From: PALSA-607 sp036510735 | GTDB taxonomy: Bacteria > Actinomycetota > Actinomycetes > Acidothermales > Acidothermaceae | Direction: 5' to 3' | DNA: 43,115 bases | Assembly: GCA_036510735.1 (NCBI GenBank) | Contig: DATCDK010000288.1 | Coordinates: forward strand, 1-43,115 | Shown: positions 23,125-31,012 of the stretch, in pieces | Layout: each line of letters starts with the position of its first letter | How positions within the stretch are numbered: position 1 is the first letter of the stretch | Made by a program: the position numbers and the translations under genes | The notes under the pieces: model-generated | Databases searched by the model: none | The model's input: the letters and a program-made list of their open reading frames with translations, nothing else | Told to the model about the DNA's origin: nothing

Positions 23125-24606
23125 ATGAGCGAACCAGGCACTGGGGCCCCCGGAAGCGAGGCCGGCCCGAGCGCAGCCGACCTGCCGATCACCACCGTCA
23201 TCACCACACCGATCTCCGATGAGGCGGTCGCGGAGGCATTCAGCGGCGACCTCGGCTCCGTCACCCTGCTGGATTCCGCGCGTGCCTACATTGGCAAGGT
23301 CCGTGGCGGCGACCCCGGCGCGCTGCCTGCATTGCTCGGTCTCGTTATCTTGCTCATCGCTTTCTCCAGCCTGAGCAACCAATTCTTGACCGTCGGCAAC
23401 CTGGCGAACTTCACCGGCCAGGCCGGTTACACGATTTTGATCGCCATGGGCCTTGTGTTCGTGCTGCTGCTCGGCGAGATCGACCTCTCCGCCGGTACGG
23501 CCGCGGGCGTCTGCGCCATGATGATGGGCCTTGCCTACGCGCACAACGGCAACATCGAGGGCTACCTCAAGGGCGGCAACTACGGCGCGATTCTGATCGT
23601 CATGGTGATCGGGCTCGCGATCGCGGTGCTGAACCGACTATGGCTCGCGGCGCCGATGATCGTTTTGGGCTTGGCCGTGGTCTTGACGCACGTCGGCGGA
23701 CACGTCTGGATCGCGATGTTTCTGGCCCTCTCAGTGGGCACCACGATCGGTTGCATTACCGGCTTCCTGGTAGCCCGAGTCGGCATTCCGTCGTTCATCG
23801 TGACTCTGGCGTTCTTCCTCGCCTGGCAGGGCGTCATCATCTCGTTCGCGGGTAAGGCCGGCGCCATCAGCATCGGAAACGGCCCCATCAACGAGCTTGT
23901 GCACAGCAACGCCAGCCCGACGCTCGGCTGGATTTTTCTCGTCGTGTTCGTCGGTGGCTACGCGGTATTCACATTGTTCCGGTCGGTTCGGCGCAGAGCT
24001 CAGAAGCTCTCCGCGGAACCGCTCGCCTTGGTCCTGGTTCGGATCGGCGGACTCGTGATCGTCGGCGTGTTCGCCGTCTACCTCCTCAACCGCAACCGTC
24101 AGGTGAACAAGGGGGCGAAAGCGATCATCGGCATGCCGTGGGTGGTGCCTCTCATCATGGTGCTGCTTGTCGTCTTGACCGTGCTGCTCACGAAGACTCG
24201 GTTCGGCCGGTATCTCTATGCCGTGGGCGGTAACGCGGAGGCTGCACGGCGCGCCGGTATCGACGTCCGGAGGATGCGGATCGCTGCATTCGCACTCTCG
24301 ACGACGCTGGCCGGCGTCGGCGGCATCGCCTTGGCCTCCTTCGACGGCGGGGTGCCGCTCGACATCGGTGGTGGCAATACGCTCCTGTACGCCGTTGGCG
24401 CGGCCGTCGTCGGCGGTGTGTCCCTCTTCGGAGGCCGCGGCCGCATTCGCGATGCAGTCATCGGCGGCACCGTGATTGCAATGATCCCCAACGGACTCGG
24501 GCTCAAGCCGAACTTGAACGCTGCCTACCAGTACATCGTGACCGGCGCCTTCTTGTTGCTCGCGGCTGCCGTGGACGCCTACGGTCGACGTCGCTCGGCG
24601 AAATGA
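23125..24606 (+). CDS. sugar ABC importer permease (XylH type)
   Basis: Membrane subunit of the importer, of the BPD_transp_2 (ribose/xylose) family. After a hydrophilic N-terminus of about 65 residues come roughly ten or more hydrophobic spans. Family motifs include MGLVFVLLLGEIDLSAG, VGIPSFIVTLAFFLAWQGV and, near the C-terminus, FGRYLYAVGGNAEAARRAGIDVRRMR, the loop that contacts the ATPase. The length (493 residues) and the extra spans in the middle are typical of XylH, and longer than RbsC. ATG 23125 is chosen for the GAGG site upstream and the seven-base gap after the ATPase gene. Confidence 0.92.
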   Translation: MSEPGTGAPGSEAGPSAADLPITTVITTPISDEAVAEAFSGDLGSVTLLDSARAYIGKVRGGDPGALPALLGLVILLIAFSSLSNQFLTVGNLANFTGQAGYTILIAMGLVFVLLLGEIDLSAGTAAGVCAMMMGLAYAHNGNIEGYLKGGNYGAILIVMVIGLAIAVLNRLWLAAPMIVLGLAVVLTHVGGHVWIAMFLALSVGTTIGCITGFLVARVGIPSFIVTLAFFLAWQGVIISFAGKAGAISIGNGPINELVHSNASPTLGWIFLVVFVGGYAVFTLFRSVRRRAQKLSAEPLALVLVRIGGLVIVGVFAVYLLNRNRQVNKGAKAIIGMPWVVPLIMVLLVVLTVLLTKTRFGRYLYAVGGNAEAARRAGIDVRRMRIAAFALSTTLAGVGGIALASFDGGVPLDIGGGNTLLYAVGAAVVGGVSLFGGRGRIRDAVIGGTVIAMIPNGLGLKPNLNAAYQYIVTGAFLLLAAAVDAYGRRRSAK

Positions 24607-24654
24607 CACTCCGACGTCCCTCCCGACGGCCGAGATAGCGGACTGCTGCCCTTC

Positions 24655-25860
24655 ATGCCCACCCCATCCGGAGCGACGCAAGACGAGATCAGGCGCCGCA
24701 ATGTCAGCACGCTTTTGCGGCACGTCCACGTCGAAGGTCAGCTGTCTCGCGCACAGCTGACCGCCCGGATGGGATTGAACCGCAGCACCATCAAGGCCCT
24801 GGTCGAAGACCTGTCCTACGCCGGCCTGGTCGCTGAGACCATCCCGGAGACCGGCCTTCGCGCCGGGCGCCCGTCGCACCTTGTCGGGCCCCGATCCGAC
24901 ACCGCCTACGTGCTCGCCGCAAACATGGGCGTCGACACCGTGACGGTCGCCGCGATCGGCCTGGGTGGGGTCATCAACGCGCGGGGCGAGTACCGGCTGC
25001 CCGGACCGGGCGTCGACTACGACACCGTCATCGAACGGCTCGCTGCGGAGTTGCGGAATCTCCAGACGGCGGTCTCCCCCGGATGCTGGCTCGCCGGGGT
25101 CGGGATCGGCGTGCCAGGAGCCGTGCGTCGCGCGGACGGTTTCGTCGAGTTCGCCCCGAACCTGGGGTGGCGCGGCGTCCCCTTCGGCGAATTGCTGTCT
25201 GCGCGCCTTGGCCTGCCGGTGCAGACGCACGTCGGCAACGACGGCGATCTCGGCGGGCTCGCCGAACACGTGCGCGGCGCGGGCCGCGGCATCGGCGACC
25301 TGATCTACCTCGCCGGCGAGGTCGGTATCGGTGGCGGCATCGTCATCGACGGCCGAATCCTGACCGGTGCGCACGGCTACGGCGGCGAGCTCGGCCACAT
25401 GATGGTCAACCCGGACGGTCGCGCCTGCCGCTGCGGCAGTCGCGGCTGCTTTGAGACTGAGGCAGGCGAAGATGCCGTCCTCGTCGCGTGCGGGCGTTCC
25501 GCGGGCGGCGGACGGGCCGCGCTTCTCGAGGTGTTCGCCGCGGCGAGTCACGGCGAGAAGCGTGCGCTGGAAGGACTGCAGAGCATCGCGGTGTGGGTCG
25601 CGCGTGGCCTCACCAGCCTGGTGAACATCCTCAATCCGGACGTCGTGATCCTCGGCGGCCCGTTGTCGTCGCTGTTCTTTCTCACCGGTGACCGGATCAA
25701 ATCGGAGATGGATTCGATGTCGACGTTCGCCGGCCGCGCCGGCGTTCGGTTGCTCCAGCCCGGCCTCGGTGAAGACTCCAGCCTGCTTGGCGCTGCCGAG
25801 CTCGCCTTCGAGCCGTTGCTCGATGACCCGGTCGAGGCGTGGTCGCGCCGAGCCAGCTGA
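24655..25860 (+). CDS. ROK-family transcriptional regulator
   Basis: Regulator of the NagC/XylR type, with an N-terminal winged HTH (about 10-65, RRRNVSTLLRHVHVEGQLSRAQLTARMGLNRSTIKALVEDL) joined to a ROK sugar-kinase-like domain. The ROK zinc motif CRCGSRGCFET (about 259-269) and the GVGIGVPGAV and GEVGIGGGIVIDG segments are intact. It follows the permease by 48 bp in the same direction and is very likely the sugar-responsive repressor of this cassette, acting at the 17-bp palindrome at 20836-20852 (inferred). The in-frame stop TGA at 25858-25860 is followed by a degraded EAL-domain sequence in the same frame. Confidence 0.92.
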   Translation: MPTPSGATQDEIRRRNVSTLLRHVHVEGQLSRAQLTARMGLNRSTIKALVEDLSYAGLVAETIPETGLRAGRPSHLVGPRSDTAYVLAANMGVDTVTVAAIGLGGVINARGEYRLPGPGVDYDTVIERLAAELRNLQTAVSPGCWLAGVGIGVPGAVRRADGFVEFAPNLGWRGVPFGELLSARLGLPVQTHVGNDGDLGGLAEHVRGAGRGIGDLIYLAGEVGIGGGIVIDGRILTGAHGYGGELGHMMVNPDGRACRCGSRGCFETEAGEDAVLVACGRSAGGGRAALLEVFAAASHGEKRALEGLQSIAVWVARGLTSLVNILNPDVVILGGPLSSLFFLTGDRIKSEMDSMSTFAGRAGVRLLQPGLGEDSSLLGAAELAFEPLLDDPVEAWSRRAS

Positions 25861-25902
25861 TCGATCCGTGCGCGTTCGCCTCTCGAGGAACGAAAGACGA
25901 CC

Positions 25903-26150
25903 CCCCCGGACGTGATCAAGCTCGACCGCAGCATCGTCGATGGTGTCAGTTCCGACCCCGTGCTCAGGTCGCTGGTCCGCTCACTCGTCGATTTCGCCGA
26001 GGGATGCGACGCGCGTGTTGTCGCCGAGGGCGTCGAGACCGCAGCGGACGCAGCTGTCCTTTGCGGCGTTGGTGTCGACTACGGCCAGGGCTGGCACTAC
26101 GGGCGCCAGGGCCCTGCCGCTGATCTTGCAGCGGCGGCCGCGATTCCTGT
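25903..26150 (+). pseudogene. C-terminal remnant of an EAL-domain (c-di-GMP phosphodiesterase) gene
   Basis: From about 25903 the frame reads PPDVIKLDRSIVDGVSSDP, then RVVAEGVETAADA and GVDYGQGWHYGRQGPA. These are the KLDRS, AEGVET and DxxQG-Y/H-xGRP landmarks of the second half of an EAL domain. The first half, including the EAL motif itself, is missing, and no start codon with a ribosome site precedes it. The frame runs into the following VOC gene without the natural stop. It begins right after a run of seven C bases. This is a truncated relic; a role is unlikely. Confidence 0.8.
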
Positions 26151-26195
26151 CAGTGCCCTGCGGCCACGAAATGTCAGTGCCTCGCGGCACAGTAG
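26148..26195 (+). repeat. imperfect 24-bp tandem repeat before the VOC gene
   Basis: Two adjacent units start with TGTCAGTGCC (26148-26157 and 26172-26181) and continue with related CTGCGGCCAC and TCGCGGCAC. They lie between the EAL remnant and the VOC start codon at 26201, close to what looks like a recombination scar. Confidence 0.5.
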
Positions 26196-26200
26196 GGCTC

Positions 26201-26563
26201 ATGACGATTTCACTGCACGGTCTGCGCACCGTGATCTATCCAGCACCTGACCTCGCCGCCGCCACCGCTTGGTGGAGCGAGCTGCTCGGCGTCCGGCCGT
26301 ATTTTGAAGAGCCCTTCTATGTGGGTTTCGAGCAATCGGGCTACGAACTCGGCCTGCTTCCGACCGCAGACCCTGCCGATGGGGCGCTGACGTATTGGGG
26401 CGTCGACGACGTTGGCGCCGCGATGGCGCAGGCGACCGAACTCGGCGCCGTCGAGCACGGGCCCGCCACTGACGTCGGTGACGGGATCGTGACGGGCAGC
26501 GTCCGCACCCCGGGTGGCGCGGTCCTTGGCCTGATCTACAACCCGCACTTCCGCGCGAAGTAG
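26201..26563 (+). CDS. VOC-superfamily (glyoxalase/bleomycin-resistance) protein
   Basis: A 120-residue single VOC module. The N-terminal half LRTVIYPAPDLAAATAWWSELLGVRPYFEEPFYVGFE and the C-terminal half ALTYWGVDDVGAAMAQATELGA...GSVRTPGGAVLGLIYNP are the two beta-alpha-beta-beta-beta repeats. ATG 26201 is chosen by homology, with a weak TAGGG upstream. Possible metal ligands are not clear, so enzymatic activity is uncertain. It converges on ctaB with a 24-bp gap. Substrate unknown. Confidence 0.83.
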   Translation: MTISLHGLRTVIYPAPDLAAATAWWSELLGVRPYFEEPFYVGFEQSGYELGLLPTADPADGALTYWGVDDVGAAMAQATELGAVEHGPATDVGDGIVTGSVRTPGGAVLGLIYNPHFRAK

Positions 26564-26587
26564 CTGCACTACTTGATGAACTGAGCG

Positions 26588-27511
26588 CTACTTAACGAAC
26601 TGGCCGATCGCGATCGCCGCGAACAGCAGCGTCAAGTAGGTGATCGACAGGTGGAAGAGCCGCATCGGCTTGGGATCCTCGCCGGCCTTTGCGCGTGCCG
26701 AGAGCCGATGCGCCTCGATCAGGAACCAGGCACCGAGGACCACAGCTGCGACGAGGTAGAGCAGTCCGGCCTGCCCGACCGGCACGAGCACGAACGACAC
26801 GGCAACCATGAGGTAGGAGTAGCCGACGATCTTGCGCGTGACAGTCGTCGCGTCCGCAACGACGGGAAGCATCGGCACGCCAGCCGCCGCGTAGTCGTCG
26901 CGGAATTTCATCGCCAGCGCCCAGAAATGCGGAGGCGTCCAGGCGAAGATCACCCCGAAGAGGACGACCGCGGGCCAGCCGACTCCCCCGGTGACCGCCG
27001 ACCACCCGATCAAGACCGGGAAGCAACCGGCTGCGCCACCGATCACGATGTTCGACGGTGTCCGACGCTTCAAGCCGAGCGTGTAGACGAAGACGTAGAA
27101 CAGGATCGCTGCGTCGGCTAGGAGCGCGGACGGCCAGTTCACGGTAAAGCCAAGAACCAACGTCGCAACGACGCCGAGTGCGATGCCGAATCGCAATGCT
27201 TCGGCGGGCCGCACAAGAGCACGAGCAAGGGGACGGCGAGAGGTGCGCCGCATCACCTTGTCGATGTCGCGATCGATGAAGCAGTTGATCGTGTTTGCAC
27301 TGCCGGCGGCGAAGGTGCCGCCTACCAGAGTGACGACGACGAGCCACCACGACGGCATGCCGCGGCGAGCCAGGATCATCGCGGGCACGGTGGTCACGAG
27401 GAGCAACTCGATGATGCGAGGCTTGGTCAACGCGACATACGCCTTGACCAGTTGGCGAGCCGGCCGGCGTCCGGTCGGGGCTCCCGGCAGGGTCTGCGCC
27501 AGTACGGTCAC
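26588..27511 (-). CDS. ctaB: protoheme IX farnesyltransferase (heme O synthase)
   Basis: Membrane prenyltransferase that adds farnesyl to heme b to give heme O, the substrate of CtaA. The 307-residue protein has eight to nine hydrophobic spans and both Asp-rich motifs: NCFIDRDIDKVMRRTSRRP (about 75-93) and the loop WALAMKFRDDYAAAGVPMLPVV. The start is GTG 27509-27511. A TAGGAT element on the minus strand (plus 27548-27553) may be its -10, though no good -35 accompanies it. It diverges from tkt across 154 bp, as ctaB and tkt are divergent in mycobacteria. Confidence 0.95.
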   Translation of the reverse strand: MTVLAQTLPGAPTGRRPARQLVKAYVALTKPRIIELLLVTTVPAMILARRGMPSWWLVVVTLVGGTFAAGSANTINCFIDRDIDKVMRRTSRRPLARALVRPAEALRFGIALGVVATLVLGFTVNWPSALLADAAILFYVFVYTLGLKRRTPSNIVIGGAAGCFPVLIGWSAVTGGVGWPAVVLFGVIFAWTPPHFWALAMKFRDDYAAAGVPMLPVVADATTVTRKIVGYSYLMVAVSFVLVPVGQAGLLYLVAAVVLGAWFLIEAHRLSARAKAGEDPKPMRLFHLSITYLTLLFAAIAIGQFVK

Positions 27512-27665
27512 GAGACCACCCCTACCGACGCCGAGTGCACGAACGTCATCCTACTGAGCACCAACCCGCACGCTTGGTCCTGGGCTGTACGGGGCAGACC
27601 AACGCAGGTCTACCGGACGGCGGCAGCATCGGTAGGGTGACAGTCAAATCCCGTCAAGAGGAGCA

Positions 27666-29813
27666 GTGACGACGCCCATGGCGAATCACCAGGCGGGCGG
27701 CGGTTCCGGCGCCGTCGAATGGTCGGACATCGATGCGAAAACCGTTGATGTCATCAGGGCGCTAGCGATGGACGCCGTCGAAGCCGCCGGGTCAGGACAC
27801 CCAGGTACGGCGATGAGTCTGGCGCCGGCGGCCTTCCTGCTGTTCCAGCGCTTGTTGCGCCACGACCCGACCGAGCCAGGCTGGCTCGGGCGCGATCGAT
27901 TCGTGTTGTCGTGCGGCCACTCGAGCCTGACGCTCTACATCCAGCTGTATCTGTCCGGCTACGGCTTGACCCTCGAGGACATCAGCTTGCTGCGCACCTG
28001 GGGCAGCCTCACCCCAGGACACCCCGAGCACGGTCACACCCTCGGGGTCGAGACGACGACTGGCCCGCTCGGTCAAGGCGTCGGCAACGCCGTCGGCATG
28101 GCGATGGCGGCACGGCGCGAACGCGGCCTCTTCGATCCCGACGCGGCTCCTGGTGAGAGCCCGTTCGACCACCACATCTACTGCTTCGCATCAGACGGCG
28201 ATCTCGAGGAAGGGGTGAGCGGCGAAGCGTCGAGCATTGCCGGCACCCAGCGACTCGGCAACCTGACGCTGCTGTGGGACGACAACCACATCTCGATCGA
28301 GGACGACACCAACATCGCCTTCACCGAAGACACGGTTGCCCGCTACGCGGCCTACGGCTGGCACGTGCAGCGCGTCAACTGGCTCGACGTCGACGGGTCG
28401 TATGTCGAGAACATCGGCGCGTTGAATGACGCATTTCTGGCTGCCCAGCAGGTCACCGATCGGCCGTCGTTCATCGCGCTGCGCACGATAATCGGCTGGC
28501 CGTCCCCGAACAAGCAGAACACCGGCAAGGCCCACGGCTCTGCACTTGGTGCCGAGGAGGTCGCCCTCACCAAGGTCGTTATGGGCATGGATCCGGAGAA
28601 GAAGTTCGACGTTCCCTCCGACGTGCTTGACCACGCGCGCGGTGTCATCGAGCGTGGGCAGGCGCTGCGGGTGAAGTGGCAGGAAAGCTATGACGCCTGG
28701 GCGGCCGCAAACCCCGACGCCCTCGCACTGCTCGAGCGGATGTCACGACGCCGGTTGCCTGAGGGCTGGGAAGCTGCGCTGCCGGTGTTCGAGCCGAACG
28801 CGAAGGGCATCGCGACGCGTGCAGCGTCCGGCAAGATCCTCACCGCTATCGCGCCGATTCTGCCCGAGCTCTGGGGCGGTTCTGCCGACCTTGCGGAGAG
28901 CAACAACACGACCCCCGAGGGCCAGCCGTCGTTCCTGCCCGAGGACCGCCAGTCGAAGGCTTTTCCGGGCGGGTCCTACGGGCGGGTGCTCCATTTCGGC
29001 ATCCGCGAACACGCGATGGGCGCGATCCTCAACGGCATCGCTTTGCACGGTGGCACTCGCCCGTACGGTGGCACGTTCCTCACGTTCAGCGACTACATGC
29101 GCGGTGCTGTGAGGCTCGCCGCCATCATGAAGTTGCCGGTCACCTACGTGTGGACCCACGACTCGATCGGTCTAGGCGAAGACGGCCCGACGCACCAACC
29201 GATTGAACAACTCGCCGCCCTGCGGGCCATTCCTGGCCTCGACGTCGTTCGCCCCGCCGATGCGAACGAGACGACGGTCGCGTGGCGAACGATCCTGGAG
29301 AACATCGATCGTCCGGCCGGCTTGGTATTGAGCCGGCAGAACCTGCCCATCGTCGATCGCACCGTCTTCGCGTCGGCGGAGGGAGTCGCGAAGGGCGCCT
29401 ACATCCTCGCCGACGCAAGCTCCGGCAAGCCGGACGCGATCCTCATCGCGACCGGTAGCGAGGTGTCGGTCGCCATCGCGGCGCGCGAATTGCTCGAGGC
29501 GCAGGGCATGCCGACCAGAGTGGTGTCCATGCCCTGCCAGGAATGGTTTCTGGACCAGGACCTCGCTTACCAACAGCTCGTCTTGCCACCTGACGTCAAG
29601 GTTCGCGCGTCCATCGAAGCCGCGGTCACGATGGGATGGCGTGAGTTCGTCGGCGACCACGGGGAAATGCTCGGCCTCAATCACTACGGCGCGAGCGCAC
29701 CAGGACCAATCCTCTTTGAGCAGTTCGGCCTGACCGCCGACCGGCTAGTGGCTGCGGTGCATTCGAGCCTCTCGAAGGTCGGCGGGACAAAGGGCAGCAC
29801 GACAGGTAACTAA
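27666..29813 (+). CDS. tkt: transketolase
   Basis: TPP-dependent transfer of two-carbon units between pentose, heptulose and hexose phosphates. The 715-residue protein has the full three-domain length: DAVEAAGSGHPGTAMSLAPAAF at the N-terminus, the TPP-binding SDGDLEEGVSGEASSIAG (about 177-194), the central FGIREHAMGAILNGIALHGG with the catalytic glutamate, and the C-terminal TGSEVSVAIAA. The start is GTG 27666, preceded by AGAGGAG with unusually short spacing; ATG 27678 is the alternative. It opens the pentose phosphate operon; tal follows after 72 bp. Confidence 0.96.
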   Translation: MTTPMANHQAGGGSGAVEWSDIDAKTVDVIRALAMDAVEAAGSGHPGTAMSLAPAAFLLFQRLLRHDPTEPGWLGRDRFVLSCGHSSLTLYIQLYLSGYGLTLEDISLLRTWGSLTPGHPEHGHTLGVETTTGPLGQGVGNAVGMAMAARRERGLFDPDAAPGESPFDHHIYCFASDGDLEEGVSGEASSIAGTQRLGNLTLLWDDNHISIEDDTNIAFTEDTVARYAAYGWHVQRVNWLDVDGSYVENIGALNDAFLAAQQVTDRPSFIALRTIIGWPSPNKQNTGKAHGSALGAEEVALTKVVMGMDPEKKFDVPSDVLDHARGVIERGQALRVKWQESYDAWAAANPDALALLERMSRRRLPEGWEAALPVFEPNAKGIATRAASGKILTAIAPILPELWGGSADLAESNNTTPEGQPSFLPEDRQSKAFPGGSYGRVLHFGIREHAMGAILNGIALHGGTRPYGGTFLTFSDYMRGAVRLAAIMKLPVTYVWTHDSIGLGEDGPTHQPIEQLAALRAIPGLDVVRPADANETTVAWRTILENIDRPAGLVLSRQNLPIVDRTVFASAEGVAKGAYILADASSGKPDAILIATGSEVSVAIAARELLEAQGMPTRVVSMPCQEWFLDQDLAYQQLVLPPDVKVRASIEAAVTMGWREFVGDHGEMLGLNHYGASAPGPILFEQFGLTADRLVAAVHSSLSKVGGTKGSTTGN

Positions 29814-29885
29814 CAGCAGCGGCACCAGACAGCGTGTCGAAACCAACACCGTGCTCAATTAGCGAATGCAAGCAGGGAGCAACCC

Positions 29886-31007
29886 ATGGCATCCGAGACC
29901 GATCCGCTCGGCCGACTCAGCGCTGCCGGCGTCGCCGTGTGGCTCGACGATCTCAGTCGCGAACGGCTTCGCACCGGCAACCTCGGCGACCTGATCCGCG
30001 ACCGCCACGTCGTCGGCATCACGACCAATCCGACGATCTTTCAAAAAGCCATCAGCGGTGCCGACGCCTACCAGACGCAGTTACAGGATCTGGCGCTGCG
30101 GGGCGTCGACGTCGGCGAAGCGCTACGTCTCATCACCACTTTCGACGTGCGGTGGGGATGCGACGTACTGCGGCCGACTTACGACGCCAGCAACACCGTC
30201 GACGGACGAGTGTCGATCGAGGTTGACCCGCGCATCTCCGGGGACGCCGCGAAGACCACCGCCGAAGCGCGATCACTGTGGTGGATGGTCGACCGTCCCA
30301 ACCTCTTCATCAAGATTCCAGCGACCCTTGAGAGCTTGCCGGCGATCAGCCAGGCACTGGCAGAGGGCATCAGCATCAACGTCACACTGATCTTCTCCCT
30401 CGACCGCTACGCGAAAGTGATCGACGCGTTCTTCGACGGCCTCGAACGAGCACGTGCCGCCGGCCTCGAGCTAGCGGCAATCGGGTCTGTCGCGTCGTTC
30501 TTTGTATCGAGAGTCGACACCGAGATCGACAAGCGTCTCGACAAGATCGGCACGCCCGACGCGATCGCCCTCAAGGGCAAAGCAGCCGTCGCGAACGCGC
30601 GGCTCGCATACAAGTTGTACGAGGAACGGTTCGCAACGGATCGTTGGGCCTCCCTCGCGGCGTCCGGTGCGAAGGTACAGCGGCCACTTTGGGCGTCGAC
30701 CGGTGTCAAGGATCCGGCTTACGAAGACACGATGTACGTCGACGACCTCATCGCCGATCACACCGTCAACACGATGCCGGAGCCGACCCTCCAGGCAGTG
30801 CACGACCACGGCGTCATCGAGAGCGACTCGATCAGAGGGCATTACGCCGACGCACAGAGCGTGCTCGACAGGCTTGCCACTGTCGGCGTTGACTACGACG
30901 ACGTCGTGGCCACTCTCGAGCGCGAGGGTATCGAGAAGTTCGAAGTTTCGTGGACCGAACTCATCTCCGCCGTTCAAACGAAACTCGATGAGAAGGCAGG
31001 AAGTTGA
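29886..31007 (+). CDS. tal: transaldolase
   Basis: Transfers a dihydroxyacetone unit between sedoheptulose-7-phosphate and glyceraldehyde-3-phosphate. The 373-residue length is typical of the actinobacterial/cyanobacterial type. Landmarks: GITTNPTIFQKAI (44-56), the Schiff-base Lys143 in LFIKIPAT, and ASTGVKDPAYEDTMYVDDLI. ATG 29886 has GGGAG seven bases upstream. The last codons overlap a possible TTG start of pgi (TTGA at 31004-31007), so tal and pgi are very close, matching organisms in which the two are fused into one bifunctional protein. Confidence 0.95.
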   Translation: MASETDPLGRLSAAGVAVWLDDLSRERLRTGNLGDLIRDRHVVGITTNPTIFQKAISGADAYQTQLQDLALRGVDVGEALRLITTFDVRWGCDVLRPTYDASNTVDGRVSIEVDPRISGDAAKTTAEARSLWWMVDRPNLFIKIPATLESLPAISQALAEGISINVTLIFSLDRYAKVIDAFFDGLERARAAGLELAAIGSVASFFVSRVDTEIDKRLDKIGTPDAIALKGKAAVANARLAYKLYEERFATDRWASLAASGAKVQRPLWASTGVKDPAYEDTMYVDDLIADHTVNTMPEPTLQAVHDHGVIESDSIRGHYADAQSVLDRLATVGVDYDDVVATLEREGIEKFEVSWTELISAVQTKLDEKAGS

Positions 31008-31012
31008 GCGGC

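Noticed and set aside
23731..25551. A 606-codon open frame on the minus strand across the permease and ROK genes
   Set aside because: It is antisense to two clear family members; its composition reflects the GC-rich codon bias of the plus-strand genes and it has no recognisable domain.
27512..27665. A riboswitch (for example TPP) upstream of tkt
   Set aside because: No conserved riboswitch core was recognised; only a short AGACC...GGTCT symmetry is present.
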